A DNA stretch of 64,000 bases from Salibacterium qingdaonense (lineage in GTDB: Bacteria > Bacillota > Bacilli > Bacillales > Marinococcaceae): NCBI RefSeq assembly GCF_900114715.1, contig NZ_FOTY01000009.1, forward strand, positions 33,360-97,359. Direction: 5' to 3'. Below, piece by piece: positions 27,660 to 39,325 of this stretch. The translations under genes were made by a program, and so were the position numbers. Each line of letters opens with the position of its first letter. The first letter of the stretch is position 1. The notes below the pieces were generated by a model. It did no database searches. It had not been told where the DNA came from and was given only the letters and a program-made list of their open reading frames with translations.

Positions 27660-27726
27660 ACCTATACCTTGCCCCCTCTAACAAAAAGTGTAACTCATTT
27701 TCGCGACCACGGGCAGGGGATGTGAC

Positions 27727-27920
27727 CATGGACACTAAAATCGTAAACAAGCGGCGTAGTGTCCATGAATTATCGTTTTGTGGACACTACGCCGCTGACA
27801 TCAGAAGTTAGTGAGTGCCGGTGGAAATCGAAGGACACTAATTGCCGGCAACGGAGTTTTAGTGTCTACCCAAATTACTTTTATGGATACTAGGTATGCT
27901 GTTTGGCGGGTTAGTGTCCA
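27727..27920. repeat. TAGTGTCCAC repeat cluster E
   Basis: Between the exporter and met operons. GCGGCGTAGTGTCCA (27751-27765) and TGGACACTACGCCGC (27781-27795) make a 15-bp perfect inverted pair with a 15-base loop. Single copies lie at about 27728 (TGGACACTA), 27834 (GGACACTA), 27859 (TTAGTGTCTAC) and 27910 (TTAGTGTCCAT). The rest of 27660-28132 shows no gene. Confidence 0.86.
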
Positions 27921-28132
27921 TGGAGCTGCTCCGATCCTGAGTAACCGCATCCCCTGACGCTGCTGTCTGCCCTTTTTTATGAAAGAGAATGCAATAAGGC
28001 GGCGGCTTTTGATGCTGCCCTTGTACTTTGGAGGGAAAGCGTCCGCCTGCAGCGCATGCCCAACATGTTAACAAAGCCTATTTTGGCTGGCAGCAGCCCT
28101 TTGTTCTAATCAAACAAAGTTGTCTGTTTCTG

Positions 28133-28161
28133 TTGACATGCGACCGGTACCGTGCTAGTGT
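28133..28161 (+). promoter_or_regulatory. Sigma-A promoter of the met operon
   Basis: TTGACA (28133-28138), 17-base spacer, TAGTGT (28156-28161). The roughly 120-base leader has no S-box (SAM riboswitch) signature that I can find. Confidence 0.55.
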
Positions 28162-28289
28162 TTTTTATGATTTCAAAATAAGAATACGCTTGTTCTTTCC
28201 GGTTCTGAATGTGCTGATCCGGAATTTTTATAGGAAACATAATAAGTTTTCTGATAAGTTTAATCAGGATTAACGGAGAGGGATACTTT

Positions 28290-29312
28290 ATGATAACGAT
28301 GCATCAATTGTCGAAAATTTTCCGTACTCCTGACCAGGACATAGCTGCTGTTGATACACTGGATCTTTCCATCAATGAAGGGGAGATTTTCGGCATTATC
28401 GGTTACAGCGGTGCCGGCAAAAGCACGTTGGTCAGACTGCTGAACATGCTGGAACAGCCGACAGCCGGACAGGTGACAGTCGGAGATAAAAACATGTCTG
28501 AACTGAAAGGCCGCGAGCTGCGGAAAGCGCGTCAGGAAATCAGCATGATCTTTCAGCACTTTAATCTCCTTTGGTCACGGACGGTAAAAGACAATATAGC
28601 ATTTCCGCTCGAAATTGCAGGGATGTCAAAACAGGAGAAAGACAGCCGGGTCAACGAACTGATTGATCTGGTTGGACTGACAGGGCGCGGGGACGCCTAT
28701 CCTTCCCAGCTCAGCGGCGGGCAGAAACAGCGCGTCGGCATCGCCAGGGCACTGGCTAACAATCCAAAAGTACTGCTGTGCGATGAAGCTACGTCGGCAC
28801 TCGATCCAAAAACGACGGATGCCATTTTGGAGCTGCTCACCGATATCAATAAAAAACTGGGGCTTACTATCGTGCTGATCACACACGAAATGCACGTGAT
28901 CCGAAAAATATGTCACCGGGTTGCCGTGATGGAGGAAGGAAGAATCGTGGAACAGGGAAATGTTCTCGAAGTCTTTCGTTATCCTCAGGAAGACATGACA
29001 AAAGAGTTTGTCAAACAGATCACGGAACCTGAAGAAACGATGGACGCTGTGTATGAGCTCATTGATGATGAAAACGGTCCTGTCGTGAAGCTGAGGTTTG
29101 TCGGAGAAGATGCAGAACAGCCTGTCATGACGGAATTGGTGCGTCATTGCGGGGTAGGAGTCAATATTCTTCAAGGGAAACTGTCCAAAACCCAGCACGG
29201 AAGCTACGGTACATTGTTCGTGCAGCTTCAGGGAGATGATGAACACCTGAAGGAAGCCCTTCGTTTTTTGGAAGAACACCGGGTGAAAGCGGAGGTGCTG
29301 CAGCATGATTGA
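28290..29312 (+). CDS. metN: Methionine ABC transporter ATPase
   Basis: A 340-residue ATPase. Walker A GYSGAGKST (38-46), signature LSGGQKQR, Walker B LLCDEATSALD and switch His in ITHEMH are intact. The C-terminal NIL domain (about 265-340) binds methionine and inhibits the pump. This plus the following metI and metQ defines the MetNIQ importer of D/L-methionine. The stop overlaps the metI start by 8 bases. Confidence 0.95.
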   Translation: MITMHQLSKIFRTPDQDIAAVDTLDLSINEGEIFGIIGYSGAGKSTLVRLLNMLEQPTAGQVTVGDKNMSELKGRELRKARQEISMIFQHFNLLWSRTVKDNIAFPLEIAGMSKQEKDSRVNELIDLVGLTGRGDAYPSQLSGGQKQRVGIARALANNPKVLLCDEATSALDPKTTDAILELLTDINKKLGLTIVLITHEMHVIRKICHRVAVMEEGRIVEQGNVLEVFRYPQEDMTKEFVKQITEPEETMDAVYELIDDENGPVVKLRFVGEDAEQPVMTELVRHCGVGVNILQGKLSKTQHGSYGTLFVQLQGDDEHLKEALRFLEEHRVKAEVLQHD

Positions 29313-29973
29313 ACAATTGTTTCCGAACGTGGAATGGGCGGCTCTCTGGACAGCATCGCTTGAGACTGTCTATATGAGCCTTGCAGCTGTTATCATGACA
29401 TTTATTCTTGGAATCATACTCGGTCTGCTTCTTTATTTAACGGATAAGGGGAATTTCTGGGAAAATAAAACACTGCATGCGTTGACGGCTGCCGTTGTTA
29501 ATATTTTCCGTTCCATCCCTTTTATCATCCTGCTTATCCTATTGATTCCTTTTACCAATGCCATGCTTGGAACATTTCTTGGACCGAGTGCTGCGCTTCC
29601 GGCACTTGTTGCCGGCGCGGCACCGTTTTATGCGAGGCTTGTGGAGATTGGATTCCGGGAAGTCGATAAAGGGGTTATTGAAGCAGCCCAGTCCATGGGC
29701 GCCGGCCAGGGAAGAATTATTATGAGGGTGCTGCTTCCTGAATCGATGCCGGCCCTTGTTTCCGGCATTACGGTTACAGGTATTACGCTGGTCAGCTTTA
29801 CAGCTATGGCAGGTGCAATTGGTGCAGGCGGTCTTGGGGATCTTGCGTACCGGGAGGGATTCCAGCGTACGCAGCCTGACGTGACTTTTGCATCTACCAT
29901 CGCCGTATTGATTATCGTATTCGTCTTCCAGATGATTGGAGACCAGCTGACCAGTAAATTAGATAAAAGATAA
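29305..29973 (+). CDS. metI: Methionine ABC transporter permease
   Basis: A 222-residue permease with five to six helices. The EAA-type loop (GVIEAAQSMGAGQGR) couples to MetN. Length equals B. subtilis MetP (MetI). It lies 16 bases before the binding protein gene. Confidence 0.93.
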   Translation: MIEQLFPNVEWAALWTASLETVYMSLAAVIMTFILGIILGLLLYLTDKGNFWENKTLHALTAAVVNIFRSIPFIILLILLIPFTNAMLGTFLGPSAALPALVAGAAPFYARLVEIGFREVDKGVIEAAQSMGAGQGRIIMRVLLPESMPALVSGITVTGITLVSFTAMAGAIGAGGLGDLAYREGFQRTQPDVTFASTIAVLIIVFVFQMIGDQLTSKLDKR

Positions 29974-29989
29974 AATGGAGGGAACGAAC

Positions 29990-30871
29990 ATGAAAAAATT
30001 GGCACAACTTATCGCTGTTCCATCATTGGTGCTGCTTCTTGGAGCATGCGGCACAGCCGATAACGGTTCGGAAGAACAGGATTCCGGATCTACTGGAGAA
30101 AATAACGAAGGAAATGCTTCGGAAGAGGAAGAAAACACAACCCTTACAGTGGGGGCAACCAATGTACCGCACGCGGAAATTCTGGAATTCGCCAAAGATC
30201 AGCTGAATGAAGAAGGCATTGAGCTGCAGATTGAAACGTTTAACGACTATGTACTTCCGAACAAAGCACTTGCTCAAGAAGAACTTGACGCCAACTATTA
30301 TCAGCATATCCCTTATTTTGAGGGACAGCTTGAAGATAATGACAACTATGATTTTGCAAATGCAGGTGGTGTTCATATTGAGCCGATCGGTGTGTATTCC
30401 CAGGAGTATGACAATCTTGATGAACTCCCTGAAGGTGCCGAAATCATCATGAGCAGTTCTGTGGCCGACCACGGACGTATTCTGCAGATGCTTGACGAAA
30501 AAGGGTTGATTACGATGCCGGAAGATTCGGGCGTGGATGCGACGATTAATGACATCAAAGAGAACCCGAATAACTTCACATTCCGTGCTGATGTTGAAGC
30601 TGCAGTGCTTCCACAGGCTTACCAGAACGGAGAAGGAGATGCCGTGCTGATTAATTCCAACTATGCGATTGATGCCGGATTAAGCCCGGTTGAGGATGCG
30701 ATTGCACTGGAAAGCGCTGAAGACAACCCTTACGTCAATATTGTCGCTGTACGAAGCGAAGATGAAGATAAGGAAAGCATTCAAACGCTCGTCGACGTGC
30801 TGCAGTCTGAGGAAACCGCCCAGTTTATTGAAGAAGAATACGACGGAGCTGTTATACCGGCAAAGCAATAG
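29990..30871 (+). CDS. metQ: Methionine-binding lipoprotein
   Basis: A 293-residue NlpA-family lipoprotein. Lipobox LLGAC sets Cys20 as the lipid anchor, followed by an acidic Ser/Asn/Glu linker. TVGATNVPHAEIL is the family start and DANYYQHIPY the conserved ligand-site stretch. ATG 29990 is chosen over 29975 because GGAGGG lies between them. It delivers methionine to MetNI from outside the cell. Confidence 0.93.
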   Translation: MKKLAQLIAVPSLVLLLGACGTADNGSEEQDSGSTGENNEGNASEEEENTTLTVGATNVPHAEILEFAKDQLNEEGIELQIETFNDYVLPNKALAQEELDANYYQHIPYFEGQLEDNDNYDFANAGGVHIEPIGVYSQEYDNLDELPEGAEIIMSSSVADHGRILQMLDEKGLITMPEDSGVDATINDIKENPNNFTFRADVEAAVLPQAYQNGEGDAVLINSNYAIDAGLSPVEDAIALESAEDNPYVNIVAVRSEDEDKESIQTLVDVLQSEETAQFIEEEYDGAVIPAKQ

Positions 30872-30930
30872 GATATTATAACGGTTTGTGAAATGGGAAA
30901 AAGGGACTGGGACAACACCTTAAAAAAATG

Positions 30931-30970
30931 AAAAACGCCGAACGATTTCAGGAAATCGTTCGGCGTTTTT
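30931..30970 (+). terminator. Terminator of the met operon (edge of the composite element)
   Basis: AACGCCGAACGATTT pairs with AAATCGTTCGGCGTT around CAGG, then T run. It shares its core with the terminators at 1431, 17813 and 18232. Confidence 0.88.
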
Positions 30971-31298
30971 CGTTTCTGAGATCAACCACTGCGCCAACAT
31001 ACTTTGCTTTTACTCCAGAGCACAAGGGCGACATCGATTCGCTGGCGCTCATCGTGTCTTCTATGCACTCCATAGTACAAGGGTGGGCATCGATTAGCCG
31101 GGGCTCCACCGGATCAGCTGCCTGTCGAAACCGGCGTAGCCCGGATGCTCCAGATCTCTGATCACGACGCCGGCCGGTATAGCGCAGTATAAAGGCAGGC
31201 AAAGGCATGGCGGATGTACGGGAGGTTTAGAACATGGAGGCGTTAGTGCGTGGCGTTCGGGATGGGTGGACGAGCGTTGTTCGTTGGGAATGGGTCCG

Positions 31299-31731
31299 AA
31301 GGCACTTTAGGAGGTGCTGCGTCCCCCTAAACGTCGTTAGGCCTGACGCCGAAGGCACTTTAGAGGGTATGGTGCGCCTTTAAACGTCGTTATGAATGAT
31401 TCATAAGGCACTTTAGAGGGTTTCGCGCACCCGTAAACGTCATTATGAACGGATCGAGGCTGCGTTCAGCCGGGAAACGAACGGACCAATGCAGCAAAAA
31501 GCTCGTGAAATGAGGGATGAATAGTCCCAAGGCACTTTAGGGGGTTCCGCACTCCCGTAAACGTCGTTAGGCCTGACGCCGAAGGCACTTTAGAGGGTCC
31601 GGTGCGCCTTTAAACGTCGTCATGAATGATTCATAAGGCACTTTAGAGGATTCCACGCTCCTGTAAACGTCGCTAGTCACATCGCCTGAGGCATTTTATA
31701 GTACGGGGTCCCTCGTAAACGTCATTATCCT
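31299..31731. repeat. Array of 53-bp hairpin units (two triplets plus one decayed unit)
   Basis: AAGGCACTTTAG begins at 31299, 31352, 31405, then 31529, 31582, 31635, with a decayed unit near 31687. The period is 53 within each triplet. Each unit ends in TAAACGTCGTTA or a close variant. Between the two conserved ends is TTTA..GGG - loop - CCC..TAAA; the stem bases change together (GGG/CCC, GGGT/ACCC, GGA/TCC). Linkers are palindromic: GGCCTGACGCC, ATGAATGATTCAT, GGGATGAATAGTCCC. Confidence 0.88.
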
Positions 31732-32026
31732 GTGGAGGTATGTCACGTGCAGGCGCCGAACGGACCGCCGCACATCTTGCCGAGGAGTCACGGGTCGCAC
31801 TGTTCGGAGCAGGAGACCAGGAGTCGAAGCATGTTGACTCCGCTGCTGTACGACTGATGAACAACACCGCAGGACATTCGTGTTTTCTTTTGTCCCGGAT
31901 TCTTTTCGTTTTTGAAGGTAAACTGCGTCCGCTTCCTGATGTGTGCCGACTTCTTTCTTACAAAGCGGTATAAATCAATACAGCTGCCGGCATACTACAG
32001 GAAAAGGAAATAAGGGAGGCCGTGTC

Positions 32027-32425
32027 ATGCCGCAGCAGGAACAGCAACAGCAGCAGCAACAGCAGACATCATTTATTCAGCAGGCGCTGCAGGAGTACAA
32101 AGAAGGAATCGGTATTTTCCAGGAGAAAATCCCCCACATTGCAAGACGGTATAACGCGTTCACAGAAGCCTGTTTTAAATCAGGGGAACTGCAGGCGAAG
32201 GAAAAACAGCGGATGGCCCTTGCGCTCAGTGTGTATGCACAGGATGAGTACTGTATCATCTATCATACGAAAGGATGCCTGGATGAAGGGTGCACCGAAA
32301 AAGAAATCATGGAAATTCTCGGGGTGACCGCAGCATTTGGGGGCGGAGCAGCGATGAGTCAGGCTGTCACCCTGGTTCGGGAAGCGGTGCAGGAACTAAG
32401 CACGGACAATCAAATGAAACAGTAA
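32027..32425 (+). CDS. Carboxymuconolactone decarboxylase (CMD)/AhpD-like family protein
   Basis: A 132-residue protein. A Gln-rich N-terminus (nearly unbroken Gln at residues 3-13, from CAG/CAA codons) precedes an all-helical CMD domain (about 30-120). The conserved stretch EYCIIYHTKGCLDEGCT holds three Cys and a His, as in AhpD-like peroxidase partners; there is no strict CxxC. ATG 32027 follows AAGGGAGG by 7 bases; the open frame upstream to 31943 is in repeat sequence. Homologues with Gln-rich heads occur in Bacilli; the role is not known, redox repair being plausible. Confidence 0.78.
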   Translation: MPQQEQQQQQQQQTSFIQQALQEYKEGIGIFQEKIPHIARRYNAFTEACFKSGELQAKEKQRMALALSVYAQDEYCIIYHTKGCLDEGCTEKEIMEILGVTAAFGGGAAMSQAVTLVREAVQELSTDNQMKQ

Positions 32426-32523
32426 AGAATAAAGAAACGCCGAAAAACACCCAGCATGTTTCCGTCTGTTCGAAAGAAACAGGACAGATTGCTGCTGAGT
32501 TTCATTTGTTAGAAAATTTAACA

Positions 32524-32541
32524 AAAACAAAGCTTTGTTTT
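32524..32541. promoter_or_regulatory. Perfect 18-bp palindrome
   Basis: AAAACAAAGCTTTGTTTT is fully self-complementary without a loop, more like a protein-binding site than a terminator. It overlaps TTGAAA at 32540-32545. Downstream, GATAAT at 32565-32570 could be a -10, with a long 19-base spacer. Confidence 0.4.
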
Positions 32542-32634
32542 GAAAAAGAGTGCGTGGTACCGTGGATAATGTGTTAAAAACAACGAAAGGATGGATTCGT
32601 TATCCACGCAATCAGCAGCAATCCGACAACAGAA

Positions 32635-32775
32635 ATGGAAAAAGCTATGCACCAGTTTCACGGCTTTGGTTACGCTGAGTACAACAACAGTCTGGACCGC
32701 CGCATCCAAGTAGAAATTTCCCGTGAACAAAATCACAGAAAAGGCCGCCAGTTGGCTGAACAGTTTGGTGAATAA
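32635..32775 (+). CDS. Possible small soluble protein with unclear start
   Basis: From ATG 32635 the frame gives 46 residues with a protein-like charged composition (MHQFHGFGYAEY near the start, QLAEQFGE at the end). The same frame is open further upstream to a stop about 30 bases before GTT 32599, and reads ISSNPTTEMEKAM. The only ribosome site, AAAGGA at about 32585-32590, points to GTT 32599 or ATC 32602, not to the ATG. A non-standard start or a decayed start codon is therefore possible. I do not recognise a family. Confidence 0.4.
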   Translation: MEKAMHQFHGFGYAEYNNSLDRRIQVEISREQNHRKGRQLAEQFGE

Positions 32776-32901
32776 TATACCATCTGCTTTTCCTTTGAAT
32801 CATTGCGTGTTTTTGTTACAATAAAAAAGATAAGTGGTGAAGGGGGCTGAGCCTGGAAGGGGCGGCTCCCTTTTCTATTGAAGCACAGAGGCCCGTGTTT
32901 C

Positions 32902-32956
32902 TTGAAGTCTATTTGAATTTGTTTTAAAATGATAATGAGAATAAATTGAGAATCAT
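32902..32956 (+). promoter_or_regulatory. suf promoter with Fur-like box
   Basis: TTGAAG (32902-32907), 17-base spacer, TAAAAT (32925-32930). Overlapping it is tgataatgagaataaatt and then gagaatcat (to 32956), a run of GATAAT-like hexamers as in Fur boxes but imperfect. Start codon of sufC is 50 bases further. Confidence 0.5.
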
Positions 32957-33005
32957 GAAGGAACGGGAATGTTCCTTTAATATTGATATGATGGAGGTAT
33001 TTCTG

Positions 33006-33791
33006 ATGGCAGGATCAACCCTTAAGATTCAGGATCTGCATGTGGAAATTGACGGATCGGAAATTATCAAAGGACTCGACTTGGAGATTAACGGCGGCGA
33101 GATTCACGCAATCATGGGCCCAAACGGTACCGGGAAATCAACACTTGCTTCCGCAATCATGGGTCATCCAAGATATGATATCACCCAGGGCAGCGTTTAC
33201 CTGGACGGTAAAGACGTTCTGGAAATGGAAGTGGACGAGCGCGCCCATGCCGGCATGTTTCTTGCGATGCAGTACCCAAGCGAGATCAGTGGTGTGACAA
33301 ACTCCGACTTCATGCGTTCGGCCATTAACTCAGGACGCGAAGAAGGCGATGAAATTTCGCTGATGAAATTTATCAAAAAGATGGACAGCAAAATGGATGA
33401 ACTGGAAATTGATCAATCTTTTTCCCAGCGTTATCTGAACGAAGGCTTTTCCGGCGGTGAGAAGAAGCGGAATGAAATTCTGCAGCTTCTTATGCTTGAA
33501 CCGAGAATTGCTATCCTTGATGAAATTGACTCCGGACTCGACATTGACGCGCTGAAAGTTGTTTCCAAAGGAATCAACAGCATAAAATCCCCGGATTTCG
33601 GCTGTCTTATCATCACTCACTATCAGCGTCTTTTGAATTACATCACTCCAGACAAAGTCCATGTCATGATGCAGGGACGTGTCGTGAAGTCCGGTGGTGC
33701 AGAACTGGCTCAGCGTCTTGAAGACGAAGGGTACGACTGGATTAAAGAAGAACTCGGCATTGAAGACGAAAAAGTCGGCGAACAGGCGTAA
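33006..33791 (+). CDS. sufC: SUF Fe-S assembly ATPase
   Basis: A 261-residue ABC-type ATPase of the SufBCD scaffold. Walker A GPNGTGKST begins at residue 38. SGGEKKRNEILQ is the SufC signature, and AILDEIDSGLD is Walker B. It drives the conformational change on which Fe-S clusters form. ATG 33006 follows GGAGG by about 7 bases; the frame reaches back to 32946 through the promoter, which I reject. First gene of sufCDSUB, in the order of B. subtilis. Confidence 0.97.
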   Translation: MAGSTLKIQDLHVEIDGSEIIKGLDLEINGGEIHAIMGPNGTGKSTLASAIMGHPRYDITQGSVYLDGKDVLEMEVDERAHAGMFLAMQYPSEISGVTNSDFMRSAINSGREEGDEISLMKFIKKMDSKMDELEIDQSFSQRYLNEGFSGGEKKRNEILQLLMLEPRIAILDEIDSGLDIDALKVVSKGINSIKSPDFGCLIITHYQRLLNYITPDKVHVMMQGRVVKSGGAELAQRLEDEGYDWIKEELGIEDEKVGEQA

Positions 33792-33808
33792 GCGAGGGAG
33801 GTAATAGA

Positions 33809-36778
<2,970 letters not shown>

Positions 36779-36804
36779 TTTGCAGGGAAAGTGACAATAT
36801 ACCT

Positions 36805-36833
36805 TTCATTAACGGGGGGTTACCCCCTATAAT
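36805..36833 (+). promoter_or_regulatory. Possible internal promoter before sufB with G/C-tract inverted repeat
   Basis: A perfect TATAAT (36828-36833) has a weak TTCATT at -35. The spacer holds GGGGGTTACCCCC (near 36814-36827), a dyad that resembles operators of CsoR/CstR-type repressors in general style only. The sufU-sufB gap is 138 bases, unlike the overlaps elsewhere in the operon. Confidence 0.35.
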
Positions 36834-36916
36834 GGGAGACAGAACCCGATAACCTTGTACAACGGCAGAAAATCGAAAAATTCTATGGATTTTTCTAAAA
36901 AGGAGGTCATTCAATA

Positions 36917-38314
36917 ATGGCTAAGCAAATGCCGGAAATGGAAGAGTACCAGTACGGGTTTCATGATAAAGACGTTTCGGTGTTCCGTTCCGAACGGGGA
37001 CTGACAGAAAACGTTGTTCGTGAAATATCCAATATGAAGGAAGAACCTCAGTGGATGCTGGACTTCCGCCTGAAAGCACTGGAACAGTTTTATAAGATGC
37101 CGACGCCGCAGTGGGGCGGAGACCTGTCGGGTCTTGACTTTGACGATATCACGTATTATGTGAAACCTTCCGAGCGCTCGGAAACATCATGGGATGAAGT
37201 ACCGGAAGAAATCAAGAACACGTTTGATAAACTAGGCATCCCGGAAGCCGAGCAGAAATACCTTGCCGGTGTATCCGCGCAGTACGAATCGGAAGTGGTG
37301 TATCACAACCTTCAGGAAGATCTTGAAGAAATGGGTATCGTATTTAAAGATACAGATACAGCTCTGAAAGAAAATGAAGATCTCTTCAGAGAGCATTTCG
37401 GAAAAGTTATTCCTCCGTCAGACAACAAATTCGCAGCACTGAATTCCGCGGTTTGGTCCGGCGGTTCCTTCATCTATGTTCCAAAGGGAGTGAAGACCGA
37501 GACACCGCTTCAGGCATACTTCCGTATTAACTCGGAAAGCATGGGGCAGTTTGAGCGGACCCTTATTATTGCCGATGAAGACAGTTCCGTTCACTATGTG
37601 GAAGGATGTACCGCTCCGGTATATAATAGCGACTCCCTTCACAGCGCTGTTGTGGAGATTTCGGTAAAACGAAACGCATACTGCCGTTATACAACCATCC
37701 AGAACTGGGCGCCGAACGTGTATAACCTTGTCACAAAGCGTGCAACAGCCGACGCAGGTGCGACGATGGAATGGGTCGACGGCAATATCGGTTCCAAGCT
37801 CACGATGAAATATCCATCGGTCCTGATGCGCGGGGAAGGTGCGAAAGGAACCATTCTTTCCATCGCCATCGCAGGTAAAAACCAGCATCAGGACGCAGGT
37901 GCAAAAGTGATGCATCTCGCGCCGAACTGCTCTTCCACTATCGTTTCGAAGTCGATCTCCAAACACGGAGGTAAGGTGACGTACCGCGGCATCGCCCACT
38001 TCGGACGGAAAGCGGAAGGCTCCAAATCGAAAGTGGAATGCGATACGCTGATCATGGACAATGAGTCCACGTCAGATACGATTCCGTATAACGAGATCAT
38101 GAACAATAATATCGCTCTTGAACACGAAGCCACGGTTTCCAAAGTATCGGAAGAACAGCTCTTCTACCTGATGAGCCGGGGCATCTCTGAAGAAGAAGCG
38201 GTGGAAATGATTGTGATGGGCTTTATCGAACCATTTACGAAAGAACTTCCAATGGAGTACGCGGTCGAAATGAACCGTCTCATCCGTTTCGAAATGGAAG
38301 GATCCATCGGTTAA
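36917..38314 (+). CDS. sufB: SUF scaffold protein SufB
   Basis: A 465-residue scaffold protein, same length as B. subtilis SufB. It holds the nascent Fe-S cluster with SufD. The C-terminal LFYMMSRGIS motif parallels Suf[11 protein letters not shown] is a conserved SufB stretch containing a Cys. AAAGGAGG precedes ATG 36917. Strong codon bias and very high family conservation fit an essential gene. A terminator follows. Confidence 0.97.
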   Translation: MAKQMPEMEEYQYGFHDKDVSVFRSERGLTENVVREISNMKEEPQWMLDFRLKALEQFYKMPTPQWGGDLSGLDFDDITYYVKPSERSETSWDEVPEEIKNTFDKLGIPEAEQKYLAGVSAQYESEVVYHNLQEDLEEMGIVFKDTDTALKENEDLFREHFGKVIPPSDNKFAALNSAVWSGGSFIYVPKGVKTETPLQAYFRINSESMGQFERTLIIADEDSSVHYVEGCTAPVYNSDSLHSAVVEISVKRNAYCRYTTIQNWAPNVYNLVTKRATADAGATMEWVDGNIGSKLTMKYPSVLMRGEGAKGTILSIAIAGKNQHQDAGAKVMHLAPNCSSTIVSKSISKHGGKVTYRGIAHFGRKAEGSKSKVECDTLIMDNESTSDTIPYNEIMNNNIALEHEATVSKVSEEQLFYLMSRGISEEEAVEMIVMGFIEPFTKELPMEYAVEMNRLIRFEMEGSIG

Positions 38315-38331
38315 TAGACGAACACTATGAG

Positions 38332-38362
38332 AAAGCGGACCCGTCCGAAGGGTTCGCTTTTT
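38332..38362 (+). terminator. Terminator of the suf operon
   Basis: AAAGCGGACCC pairs with GGGTTCGCTTT (one G-T) around GTCCGAA, then TT. Confidence 0.82.
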
Positions 38363-38394
38363 CCTTTCATATTAATACATAAGGGGAGACTGGT

Positions 38395-39258
38395 ATGATT
38401 CTGACAGGGTTGACAGGCTGGGGAGATCATGACCTGCTGTATCCGCCGGGAATCCGGCAGCAGGAAAAGCTGGAAGAATACAGTGCCCATTTTCCGGTGG
38501 TGGAGCTTGATGCCTCGTTTTACGCTGTACAGCCGCTGAAAAATATGGAGAAGTGGATCCGGCAGACGCCGGAGCGTTTTTCGTTTATTGTGAAAGCGTA
38601 TCAGGGGATGACAGGACACGAACGCGGCGAAATCCCCTTTTCCTCCAAAAAAGAAATGTTTGCTGCTTTCAAGGCTTCACTTGAGCCGCTGCAGCAAGCG
38701 GGAAAGCTGGCGATGGTCCTCTGTCAGTTTCCTCCGTGGTTTGAATGCACCAAGGAAAACGTTGCTTATCTGCGCTACGTCCGTGAAGAACTGGCACATT
38801 TTCCATGCGCTCTCGAGTTTCGTCACTCGTCCTGGTTTAACGAAGAGTGGAAAGAAAAAACATTGGCGTTCATGAAGCAGGAAGAATGGATTCACAGTAT
38901 CTGTGACGAACCACAGATCGAAGAGGGATCGGTGCCGCTTGTGCTGCGTGCGACAGATCCCAAAAAAACGCTTGTGCGGCTGCACGGCCGTAATAAGGAA
39001 GCATGGAGACGTCCGGTACAGGGGGAGAACTGGCGCAATGTCCGCTATTTGTACAATTACTCCTATGAGGAGTTGAAAGCATGGTATGAACGGCTGCAGT
39101 ATTTGGAAAAAGTAACGGAGAACATTTATTTCATTTTTAATAATAATTCCGGGAGGCATGCCGCGCCGAATGCAGAAACTTTTCTTAAGATTGCCGGTAT
39201 TTCCTATAAAGGACTGGCTCCACGGCAAATTTCATTGTTTGATGATATGGAATCATAG
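38395..39258 (+). CDS. yunF: DUF72 family protein, YunF-like
   Basis: A 287-residue TIM-barrel DUF72 protein. The N-terminal GLTGWGDHDLLYP and the conserved YPVVELDASFYA-like stretch (here FPVVELDASFYAVQP) are family hallmarks. The C-terminal FNNNSGRHAAPNA is the usual end motif. Function is unknown; a nuclease or phosphate-sugar role has been proposed for the fold. B. subtilis yunF lies in the equivalent yun block. Confidence 0.87.
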   Translation: MILTGLTGWGDHDLLYPPGIRQQEKLEEYSAHFPVVELDASFYAVQPLKNMEKWIRQTPERFSFIVKAYQGMTGHERGEIPFSSKKEMFAAFKASLEPLQQAGKLAMVLCQFPPWFECTKENVAYLRYVREELAHFPCALEFRHSSWFNEEWKEKTLAFMKQEEWIHSICDEPQIEEGSVPLVLRATDPKKTLVRLHGRNKEAWRRPVQGENWRNVRYLYNYSYEELKAWYERLQYLEKVTENIYFIFNNNSGRHAAPNAETFLKIAGISYKGLAPRQISLFDDMES

Positions 39259-39325
39259 TAGAATGGAATAATGAATTCTTTACAAGGAAACGTAAGGGAA
39301 GCAGATAGCAGAAAAGAGGATTACT

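Larger units (their letters stand above)
30903..31907. repeat. Composite intergenic element, long copy 1
   Basis: About 1 kb without a credible gene. It starts GGGACTGGGACAACAC and ends near TTTTGTCCCGGATTC, loosely inverted ends. Order: terminator-like hairpin (30931-30970), a block around TACTCCAGAGCACAAGGGCG, a unique stretch (about 31080-31295), the 53-bp array (31299-31731), then GAGTCGAAGCATGTTGACTC and GACATTCGTGTT, shared with the 18.2-18.5 kb copy. The 60.2-61.0 kb element is the same design in reverse orientation. Confidence 0.75.

Noticed and set aside
28162..28289. S-box (SAM riboswitch) before metN
   Set aside because: Expected for a methionine operon, but the leader lacks the conserved S-box core and a terminator hairpin.
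31299..31731. CRISPR array
   Set aside because: Period is regular, but the units have no constant repeat plus unique spacer structure, and no cas genes are present.
31740..31973. A 77-codon ORF at the end of the composite element
   Set aside because: Made of repeat sequence also present at 18.4 kb, where the frame is not kept.
32554..32565. T-box-like GTGGTACCGTGG
   Set aside because: Resembles the T-box motif, but there is no Stem I region, no specifier hairpin and no terminator after it.
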